Shown: in pieces, positions 55,728 to 64,000 of the stretch
How the letters are laid out: every line of letters starts with the position of its first letter
How positions within the stretch are numbered: position 1 is the first letter of the stretch
Assembly: GCA_019914995.1 (NCBI GenBank)
Contig: CM034127.1
Span: 11,222,001-11,286,000 of the forward strand
Reading direction: 5' to 3'
Length of the DNA stretch: 64,000 nt
From: Acanthochlamys bracteata
Taxonomy: Eukaryota; Streptophyta; Magnoliopsida; Pandanales; Velloziaceae
The notes under the pieces: generated by a model
Told to the model about the DNA's origin: nothing
Seen by the model: only the letters and a program-made list of their open reading frames with translations
Database searches by the model: none
Position numbers and translations under genes: made by a program

Positions 55728-57768
55728 GCCAAAAGGTTGTATTCATGGAGGACCAAGAGTGGTTTTACCAAGATCAGTCAAGAATTGTGGTCATGTTCTA
55801 TGAGTAGTAGATGGTAAACAAACATTTTAAACAGATGCGAGAAAATAAGTCTGAATCAGCCAAAACTCTCTATTGAACAAAGCATAAATTTTGATATACC
55901 CATCTATGAAACTGGTTTCGCACAAATGAGAAGTGTTGTTTTTTATTGCACGAAGTTAAGTTAAAGTATGAGGTCAAAAATGTTGAAAGCACTTAAGAGG
56001 AAATAACTAAAACATTCGCAAATTCCAATACCTTTTCTAGTGAACGGCCACACAAGAACTACATTGCATTGCAAAAGTCCTTATAACTCTCAAATTGAAC
56101 CCCGATCTTGCAATTAAGCCCAGAGAGGAATTCAGCATGTTCATCTGAGTTCTTACCTGAACCATCATCCCCAGCATCTTTCACATTCCTAAATACGGCA
56201 CATGAAGACGTTAAAGATGGCACACTTAAGAAACAATTAAACATATTTTGAAGTTCGAAAACATAACCTCCTAAGTTCCAGTAAGGACATAATGATGAAT
56301 ATTTCTAGCATAATTGGAATACTCCAGAAGACTTTCTCTGATCCGCAAGTTAGTCGTGAAAAGGAACAAGTCAAATCTTTTTATTTGTTTCATTAAATTA
56401 ACCAAGCAACAAGGAAACCAAAGTAACAAGAAATGAGATAGTTCTTCCTGTTCACACAAAACTTCCTAGGAACTCTGCAACTAGTTTCTCTTTTGTTATC
56501 TCGTGCAAATAAACAGAACAAAACCAATATGAAGAAAGGTCAGGGGACTTCATGTCCCAGTCGCATCCCACCATACATTCTATTGGGCTTTCATGCAACA
56601 AGCAAGCATCATTTATTAGTTACGATAATGACAGGTTTAAACCAGGACAAGTCAAGCTGAAAAAAAAATCTAATCTGAAGATTTAAGAAGAATAATTCCA
56701 AAAGTCATCCCGCCAGACCACATAAGTTAAATGTGTGTTATGCAACAGATTAACCTTCCATTTTAGTTATAACTTGACAGTAAATTATTCCAACTTCATT
56801 TTGGTACTATTCAGACCTTCTCTGCATATATATTTCCACTGGAAGTTTGCCAAAAATAATCTTCTACAGTCTAGAGCACTACAATCAAGAATTAGGAACA
56901 TATTAAAAATAACAAAATATTAGACAATATTAATGATCAGTAAGCCTAGTAAGAACTCAACAATCAACATCCAATCACATCTCATCAAGGAGAAGCATGT
57001 CACCTTACATATCCCAAGACCGAAAAAATAGTATGTGTGGCCAGCTGTGACCTGCGAGGGATTAGATGACACCGGGTGGGTTTCTGCGAACCACCGTGAA
57101 GGTGAACCTCTGCCTACAAAGGTGTCTGGTCTCAAAGCTCTCAATGAATTTCCTGCACAGGTACAGAATTTCGACAACACTGGCCAAACGTATATTGAAA
57201 GGAAAAATGTGCATTTTGACCCAAAAATTAGATACCATGAAAGAACAAAACTATATAATCTACTGAGGAATTAGTAATCCTTTACAAAACCCATTATGCA
57301 AATTATGGCTTCTTGGTTTAATAACACTAAACATACTGCAGTCGACCAGCTGACAAGGATAGTGATCCTCCCACGATTTCTTCGTCTTCTCAAAGTCATC
57401 CGAATGAGGAAACTCAACATTGATTGTGAACCTTGCCCCCTCAATATTCAACTCAAGTTCCCGAAGATTCTCCACTACAACTTTCTCACACCAAAACCTT
57501 ACTCTCTTCGTCTTCCAACTCCAAACTCTTCTCCATCTTTTGTCTTTGAAAAACTCCAGATTCGAATATATAGCTTACCATTAGTGACAGCTTCTTCGCT
57601 GTTGAGCTTTCGAAGACCAGGGAGGCGGCGGATGATCAGATCATCGTCAGGAATCGAAATCGAGAGCGGAGAAGATTGAAGAAAGTTCACCAGTGCTTGG
57701 CGAAGACGCCATTCATCGAAGAAACGGACGGTAAAATCAGCGTGGTAGAGAGGAGGAGTTTGATTCAA

Positions 57769-58347
57769 TGGCAGAGAGAGTCAACGGCCGAGATGATTTG
57801 TGGAACCCGACACGGCGGAGGAACGGCGCCGGGGGCGGTGGTCTGCTGAGCTCATCGGTGCCATTCGTTGGAGTGATGCTCCGCTATTATACTTTAGACT
57901 ATAGTTACAGAAATGTAAAAAATTCCTATAACAAATCGCTAAGCTTGCCAAACAACTCTAACTGGACCTACTCTTAAAAAGAAAAAATGCCAATTGGCTG
58001 TTCAAAGCCCACGAAGCCCAATCTACAAAATCGGCTAGCAATTTAACATATAAAAGACGATGTTTAAATATCAGCCGTCATCACGCATGAGCCGGAGTGG
58101 TCAAGTAAAGCGACCATTGAATGCAACTGGACAAGAAGAAAGCCCAATTGGCCCACAAGGCAAACTGAGCTGGCATTTTGAATTATTTGAATGATGATTT
58201 AATATTAGCCGTCGATCACGGGTGAAACAAGTGAGGAAAACATTGCTGTATAAATTCAGAATCGAAGCATTAGGTTTTCTTCCCCCACTGTATCCGCCGC
58301 TGTAATCCTATCGCCACTGGCTAGAGAGCTCGAGAAGCAGAGCAGCC
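57769..58347. promoter_or_regulatory. Divergent promoter: AKAP17A-like gene / RPS3A
   Basis: The 579 bases lie between the two divergent ATGs. Four site II-type motifs occur: AGCCCA at 58006-58011, 58015-58020 and 58141-58146, and GGCCCA at 58150-58155. Such TCP-bound motifs are typical of plant ribosomal protein promoters. A TATA-like TATAAAT lies at 58249-58255, about 93 bases before the RPS3A ATG. It is followed by a pyrimidine-rich leader (TTTTCTTCCCCCACTG). Confidence 0.7.
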
Positions 58348-60490
58348 ATGGCGGTCGGGAAGAACAAGAGGATCTCTAAGGGAAAGAAGGGAGGGAAGAA
58401 GAAGACGTAAGATTGATTATTCTCTTTTCGTTCGAGCTGTTTTTGTTCTTGGATGAATGATTTGAGTTGGTTTTGATCTAAGATGATATTTTTTAGTGTC
58501 GATCCCTTTTCTAAGAAGGATTGGTATGATATCAAGGCTCCATCCGCATTCCAAGTTAGGAACATTGGGAAGACGCTTGTGTCTAGGACTCAGGGTACCA
58601 AGGTTAGTTCTCCAAACTTGTACACTCCATATCGAATTTAGCTTTTGAAGACTTTTTTTTTTGTGTTTGAAATCAATGCCTTTCGCTTGTAGTTGTAGTT
58701 TAGATGCGATTAATCGTTTCTGCTAGTATCTTGAAGAGTTGGAATTAAACTTCAACTTCTAGAACTTGAATTGATGTGTTTGCACTTTAATGATAACAAT
58801 GATTGGGAATTTGTTTCCAACTTGTATCTTAAATCTTGCCGATATTCTTATGTCACTGGTATTTCTTATTTTTAGTTCAAGTTTTCATGGACCTAGCTCG
58901 TTTTGGAGGTTTTAAAGTTTGAAGTAATTATAATCACTTTGTATGAGATGATGGTGATTGGTGCTGAATGGATATTATGATGCTCATATATTCTTAGTAA
59001 TAGATTTATTATCAGCTTATCATGGAAGATGCACCTTGATATTTCAGTCACTTTTGAGTTCATTGATGGTGTATGGTGATGCTAGCATAGTTGTTAGTTA
59101 GAGTTGCAGCATTGTTCAACTTTTTACTGCTCATTAATTTAGCAAGGGCCCTTTTTTGTTAGAATGAGGTTCGTTTTTTCTATTAGTAGACCTGTAGTTT
59201 GGTCTGCTTCGCTTCTATTGTCCTGATTGCCTACTTGGGAACATATGCAGGCTGATTGAGATGATTCATGTAGACATGGTAGAGATGACTATTGTTTGTG
59301 GCTAGTGAGGTTACTACCTGTCACATGGGAATTAGTTTTACTTTAATGATGTTTGCAGGAATGTTTATGTGGTAATATTTCTTTGCAGCTTGATGTTGCA
59401 TCGTAGTGTTTTGCCAATTTGTTTTGCTTGACATGTTCTAAGCTTAAGATAAGTTTACTTTCTCTATGCTCTATGCCCATGAAGTAGTGTTTCCTTATTT
59501 GTTTTGTTTGAGTTGCTTATTCAGTGTCCATATGGTTTGGAAATTGCAGATTGCGTCTGAAGGTCTTAAGCATAGAGTCTTTGAGGTTTCGTTGGCTGAC
59601 CTCCAGGGTGATGAAGAACATTCCTACCGCAAAATCCGCCTTCGTGCTGAAGATGTCCAGGGAAAGAATGTCCTTACCAACTTCTGGGTATGTATGTGTA
59701 TATTCCTATATCATGATCCTTGATGTCTGTGGCATTACCTTATGTCACATCTTTGACGATTGGCAGGGAATGGACTTCACAACTGATAAGCTCCGGTCCT
59801 TAGTTCGTAAATGGCAAAGTTTGATTGAAGCTCATGTTGATGTGAAGACAACAGACAACTACACTCTACGGATGTTTTGCATTGGATTTACTAGTAGAAG
59901 GAAAAATCAAGTGAAGCGCACTTGTTATGCTCAGTCAAGCCAGATCAGACAGGCGAGTTTACTTTGGAATTTCCATCTTTTCCACCATCCCCATTGAATT
60001 GTTTATTATTGCTATGCTTTATTCACCATCCAGATTCGCCGCAAGATGAGAGAGATAATGGTCAACCAAGCTTCTTCTTGTGACCTCAAAGAGCTGGTAG
60101 CCAAGTTCATCCCTGAAGTCATCGGAAGGGAGATAGTGAAAGCCACTTCCAGTATCTACCCTCTTCAGAATGTCTTCATTCGGAAAGTCAAGATCCTCAA
60201 GGCTCCAAAATTCGATCTTGGGAAGCTAATGGAGGTAATCATCTTCCCAAAAACCTTTGCAATTACAGATTACCATAGTGAATTTGATTTTAAAGCGTTT
60301 GATGTTGAGTTTTTCTCCCTAACATCAGATGCTCATACATGGATGGCACGTTTATATTAAGATCTTTTTTGTAATGTCATTGGGGTTTATGCAGGTCCAT
60401 GGTGACTACAAGGAGGATGTTGGTGTGAAATTGGATAGGCCTGCTGAAGATGTTCAGATGGAAACTGCAACTGAAGTTGTTGGTGCCTAA
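58348..60490 (+). CDS. RPS3A: 40S ribosomal protein S3a (eS1)
   Basis: Six coding exons, about 261 residues; exon 1 is 58348-58406, exon 2 58497-58602, exon 3 begins at 59550, and the stop is at 60488-60490. The product starts [20 protein letters not shown] and continues [100 protein letters not shown] and [20 protein letters not shown]. It ends [13 protein letters not shown]. This is the eS1 family; the protein sits on the small-subunit platform near the mRNA exit and contacts initiation factors. The gene is complete, with canonical splice sites. Intron 2 is 947 bases. Promoter motifs are those of a ribosomal protein gene. Confidence 0.97.
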
Positions 60491-60795
60491 TCTCTCATGG
60501 TTATGGTGGGTTTCAAGTTGGCATCTTGACAGGAAACCTTCATTTGTTCGGTTTATAATCAGATGTAGTAGTTTTGTTAGCTTTCTGGTTTATTTTCAAC
60601 TGAACGATCTTGGTCAAGAGGTAAAGGCAATTACGACAACAAAAGAGTGTATGGAGCTATCTGAAATTGCTTTCAAACCGTTGTATCTTAAGTTCATCTG
60701 GTACTTTTTATGGGCATTTCTAATCCTTGAGATCAGATTTTTAAATGTGCTCTGAGGTGGTTGTATTTGTTGATATCGATTAGGCTTTCACCAAT
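60491..60795. other. 3' untranslated region of RPS3A
   Basis: This stretch lies between the RPS3A stop and the target duplication of the next element. A 101-codon frame here overlaps the gene end and is not called. Confidence 0.6.
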
Positions 60796-62194
60796 TTAGG
60801 CTCTGTTTGGATGTGCTGAAATTTTTGTGCTTTTGAAGTAAAGCTGCTTTAGAGTGTTGTAAGTGGCTGTAGAACTTTTGCTGTAAAAGCAGTTTTATGC
60901 TGAAAAATATTTGGATAAATTTTTACTGTATCGTGCTTTTTAAGGCTGAAAGCTGAATGAAGTGTTTGGCTAAGTTTAAGCTTATTTCTATATGAGATAT
61001 ATAATGACTAAAATATTCATAAATATATAGTAATTGATATATTATGAATTTAATTTTTATATATTATATATTTTTTAAATTTAATAATTTTATTATGTAA
61101 AAATTATATAAATAATTATTTATATTAATATTTATAAATTTTATTAATAAATTATATTAGTAATATCAATCAATAATTAATTGAATAATATTGATTATAT
61201 AATTATTATTATAATATTAAATTTGAAAAAATGTATTTAAGTAATTATTAAAAAATTTATATTATTTTATAAATTTAGTATTATTGTTATAAATTAGTAA
61301 ATAATTTTGATATGTATTTAAATATCTATAAATTTAGTAAATACTTTACTATGCTGTATTTTTTTGAGCTAAACAGGTCTAAATTAACGAGTCTGACATG
61401 ATTGAACTATTTCAAGCAACAAACTCCTTTGTGATTAAATATATTCAAGATCACTGCTAACTATACCTTAAATTTTTACTGTATAAATTAATTAGCTAGC
61501 TAATCAATCGTAGTTAGTTCCAAACTTTGTTTTACGTCCCGTTCTCATTCTTCTTCTCTTTCATCTCGCTTTCATCTTCGTCTTTCACTACAGCATCAAG
61601 ATCTTTACCATCGCCATTTAGTTTCAGATACTGATGAGAGATATGAACGTGCTGATGCTGCGTTTGGGGTAGCGGGCGATTCACCGATCTTGCCTATGTT
61701 GTCGATCGCTGTCAATGTGCCGCCGACTCCACAGATAGTAGCGAAGAAGAGAATAACATGTTGATGCTAACTAGTGCTTGCAGAATCGAGTAGTCTTCGC
61801 CTCTCTCCGGCCGCTTGAACATATTAGATAAGCAGGAAACTAAAGATAGAGGATGATTCCTTCTTCGTGCTAGAGATTTCTGTAGCTAGTGTTGCATGCG
61901 GTGTTGGCTTGCTACGCTCCGGTATTAATTCAGGTGGGTGTACTAAGGCAGGGGATGATTCCTTCTTCTTCGTGCTAGAGAAACTTCTTCTTGAATTACA
62001 ACGGCGAGGGGGAGGATGATGATGAAGATAACTACGGCAGCATTGACGGCGTACTCAACACGGTGAAATGTTACGTGTTTCTTAATGATGATCACAACCA
62101 TGAGGTAGGTAGCTCGAGCTAAAGAGATATACAAAAACCAGCACCGCAACCCCATATTCATTGTCCTCATCTAGGAGGATCTGCAGAGGCGAAA

Positions 62195-62580
62195 CTAACG
62201 ATGAAGGTAAGGCATCCGCAAATGTGATGGAGCTGAGCAAGCCCACTGGCAAAGACTAACGGCAATTCGGAGCCTAGCAAACCAGTCAAGCACCGAACTA
62301 GTATCACCAAGATTTGTGGATAGAGCACCATTTGGCATATTTATATAGATCAGAAGCCGCTCGTCCTCCACTACACAAAACCCATGGACTGGCACAAGGT
62401 TGGGATGGCTAAGCTGCCCAAATCGGGCCATTTCAGCTCTGAACTGCTTCTCCGTCAACACATGGCCATGGAGCCGTTTAACGGTTAGCACTGAGCCATC
62501 ACGAAGCATACTTTATATGAAGTTCCCATCCGCGAGCTCTCAGCTACAACAATACAGCTTGAATCAAAATCCCCAGTTGC
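62195..62580 (-). pseudogene. BIR-like receptor kinase fragment captured in the element
   Basis: On the minus strand, MLRDGSVLTVKRLHGHVLTE and RAEMARFGQLSHPNLVPVHG lead to CVVEDERLLIYINMPNGALS and VLDWFARLRI. This matches the kinase N-lobe of BIR-type LRR receptor kinases: the VKRL lysine, the helix C region, HPNLVP and the hinge. Upstream, SRMGTSYK lies in a shifted frame, which is the family motif before the first strand. After LRIAV the match is lost, so the catalytic HRD and DFG parts are absent. The fragment lies wholly inside the TIR element and is probably a captured piece of a host gene. It cannot encode an active kinase. Confidence 0.75.
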
Positions 62581-62599
62581 GGAAAGTAGATCTGCAACC

Positions 62600-63005
62600 G
62601 TGAATAGAAGAATCGGCAAGCAGATCGGTAGCGTTGGCTAGTAACGTCGCCGTGAATAGAAGAAGCAGCAGCATCTCCGCCGCTGCTGATGCGGCGGAGG
62701 GAAAGGATCGAACATTCTAGCGCCACCACTGCTTCGTTCACTTCGTTGGTTGAATGAGAGAGAGAGAATTGATTGTGGAGATTTGAGGGAAAGCTGGAGC
62801 AGGCAAAAAACAAAAGAAGCAGGATTGATAGGATCGACGCCGGAAGGGAGAACATCGCTTCCGGAGAAGGAGCGAAATCGCGAGAGAGGGAGCTTAACGG
62901 GTGAAGCGACAAAAAATGAGAGAAATGTGAAGAAATGGATTCGGTTGGGAATATATATATGTTTGTAATTTGTGCTAAGTTATCTGGACAAAATGAATAT
63001 TCCAC
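62600..63005 (-). other. Open frame with signal-peptide-like segment in the element
   Basis: A minus frame of 153 codons (63005-62544) contains an internal Met followed by FSLPASILSILLLLFFACSS, which resembles a secretory signal peptide. It could be the captured 5' exon of a receptor-like kinase gene placed before the kinase fragment. The remainder is low in recognisable features. Whether it is transcribed is unknown. Confidence 0.35.
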
Positions 63006-63146
63006 AGACCCAGCGAGAAAAGCCTCGCGCGGCTTTGCTTGAAAAGCTTCGATTCGAAGCTTTTTATTTTCTACTATTCAAAGCTGCTTACAGCGGCTAA
63101 AAGCAGGCGTATCCAAACGCCTGCTTCACAGCCAAACAGGGCCTTA

Positions 63147-63720
63147 GTGAAATTGCACAGCCATTGCAGCTCTGTGGGTTTCATACCTCCTAGAATTTGT
63201 TTTGACAACAGTTTGTATCTTCTTCTTCGAACCTACGGTACTTCTTTGTGTTGCTTTGCTGACACTGTTGAGAGATCACATGGCCGGATGGACATTGTTT
63301 ACCCAACCGAAAGAATTTCATTTGGTCTTTGACGCCTCCACCTGATCAATACGAGAATTATTTGCCAATTTCGAAATGTGAGTCTTACTGTTGTCGTCAA
63401 CTCGTCATTAGTTAGGTAGTAGATGAAGTAAATTTTTTTTTTTTTTTTTTTTTTTTTCACGCGTTATAGATAGCAAAAGAAAGAAAAAGAAATTAATTTG
63501 GCAAGATCAAGCAATAAACTTTGCTTTTCGCATGAAGAGACCATGAGAAAAGTTTTACCCCGCGCACGCAGCTTCCAGCTCCCTTCCCTCCCATTTGCGA
63601 CGTAGCTCTCCGCGTCGTTGACTCGCTTGCACCAATAAATGGATTGAATGTTGCAAGCAAATAATCCGATCAAATCCATTTCAGAGAGAGAGAGAGGGAG
63701 AGGAAGAAGCAAATAGGTAA
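63147..63720. other. Spacer and leader of the last gene, with poly-T tract
   Basis: A T run of about 27 bases lies at 63431-63458. The 60 bases before 63721 contain a GA-rich leader. No other gene was supported. Confidence 0.5.
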
Positions 63721-64000
63721 ATGGCGCTGTGCTCGTGCTTCGGTGGGCCGTCGAAGGCAGAGCACCGGGAAGCAGATCGCTTTGTGTCAGCTGAAGCCCG
63801 AGCCAAGGCCGCTGAAGCCGCTCAAAGAAGGTCAATCAATCTCTTATGTGATTGGTTTTGGTTCCCTTTTTGTTCTTTTATTTGATTTATTATTTAACTC
63901 ATGGGATGTGGTTCAAATGTCCAAATTGTTACAGGCAAGAGCAGTTTGAGAAGTCTGCGGCCGGTAGAGCGGCGAAGGCGCAGATGGCTGCTGCAGCGAA
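63721..64000 (+). CDS. Small VCP/p97-interacting-motif protein (SVIP-like), 3' end outside the window
   Basis: Two exons are visible: 63721-63830 and 63935 to the window edge. The protein begins MALCSCFGGPSKAEHREADR and continues ARAKAAEAAQRRQEQFEKSA, then AGRAAKAQMAAAA. RAKAAEAAQRR fits the VIM consensus R-x5-A-A-x2-R, which binds the N domain of the AAA ATPase VCP/p97 (CDC48 in plants). Animal SVIP is a small protein of similar layout, with a short Cys-rich N-terminus and then the VIM. Here residue 2 is Ala (codon GCG), not Gly, so N-myristoylation is not expected; the two Cys could still be acylated. A role in ER-associated degradation or CDC48 control is inferred from the motif only. The stop codon lies beyond position 64000. 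Confidence 0.7.

Larger units (their letters stand above)
54471..57768 (-). pseudogene. AKAP17A-like (splicing factor XE7-like) gene, disrupted
   Basis: Exon-like pieces in order on the minus strand match the plant AKAP17A-like family. They are VRFFDEWRLRQALVNFL and DDLIIRRLPGLRKL (57499-57768); ENLRELELNIEGARFTINVE and SDDFEKTKKSWEDHY (57330-57475); RPDTFVGRGSPSRWFAETHP (56985-57130); FLSGLNCKIGVQFESYKDFC (56059-56150); and VDYEVSWERDY (54650-54700). The human relative AKAP17A has a similar PDT-to-CKWF motif and acts in splicing. Here the end of the first piece and the second lie in different frames without an obvious intron. In the last piece a 37-bp tandem duplication (units at about 54626 and 54663) shifts the frame and gives a TGA at 54649-54651. 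The original tail, TVGRRQINSQ and onward, follows out of frame. The gene is probably non-functional or truncated. The family call rests on recalled similarity. Confidence 0.6.
60796..63146. mobile_element. PIF/Harbinger-like TIR element carrying host gene fragments
   Basis: The element spans 60799-63143, 2,345 bp. TTA flanks both ends (60796-60798 and 63144-63146). The termini are GGCTCTGTTTGGATGTG on the left and, in reverse complement, GGCCCTGTTTGGCTGTG on the right: 17 bp with two mismatches. A 3-bp TTA duplication with GGCC..GTTTGG-type ends fits PIF/Harbinger. The left 550 bases are mostly AT-rich. The right 1.6 kb has clearly different, GC-richer composition and includes receptor-kinase sequence (separate entry). 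No transposase was recognised, so it is non-autonomous. A direct repeat, GATTCCTTCTTCGTGCTAGA (second copy with an extra TTC), occurs near 61854 and 61958. Confidence 0.72.

Noticed and set aside
58603..59549. Box C/D snoRNA in RPS3A intron 2
   Set aside because: TGATG- and CTGA-like motifs occur, but no pair with a terminal stem and suitable spacing could be established by eye.

Overview
The window is nuclear DNA from a flowering plant, probably a dicot. Genes are split by AT-rich GT-AG introns. The encoded proteins are plant types: paired DUF4228/PADRE proteins, a plastid-type N-acetylglutamate synthase, a CYSTM/WINDHOSE-like protein, WLIM1, a ZCF37-like protein and complex I NDUFS4. I rebuilt the gene models by hand from splice sites and remembered family sequences; no search was run. 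I cannot name the species.

Layout. 1-11 kb: two PADRE genes in direct orientation (1221-2404 and 9420-10914). Between them lie a complete solo LTR (3977-5873, with a 5-bp target duplication), a frameshifted copy of a ribosomal protein S21 gene, and a 398-bp foldback element with a 9-bp target duplication. 11.7-26.1 kb: ALG1 mannosyltransferase (minus) diverges from a CYSTM gene (plus), followed by NAGS on the minus strand. 27.5 kb: a decayed DUF7950-like fragment. 29.3-43.8 kb: NDUFS4 (minus) diverges from a long coiled-coil protein gene (plus). 44.4-46.5 kb: remains of an unidentified, apparently broken gene. 47.7-52.8 kb: WLIM1 (minus) and ZCF37-like (plus), separated by AT-rich repeat DNA. 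54.5-60.5 kb: a disrupted AKAP17A-like gene (minus) diverges from the ribosomal protein eS1 (RPS3A) gene (plus). 60.8-63.1 kb: a TIR element with a TTA target duplication that carries pieces of a BIR-like receptor kinase. 63.7-64.0 kb: start of a small gene with a VCP/p97-interacting motif, cut by the window edge.

The genes do not form a pathway. They are ordinary housekeeping genes (translation, N-glycosylation, arginine synthesis, respiration, actin bundling) among accessory and decaying loci. Three adjacent pairs are divergent and share short upstream regions. No new multi-gene system is evident. The most interesting signals are the transposon carrying kinase fragments, the cluster of frameshifted gene copies beside intact multi-exon genes, a 37-bp tandem duplication that terminates the AKAP17A-like reading frame, a likely GC-AG intron in ALG1, and an unrecognised reading frame inside an intron.
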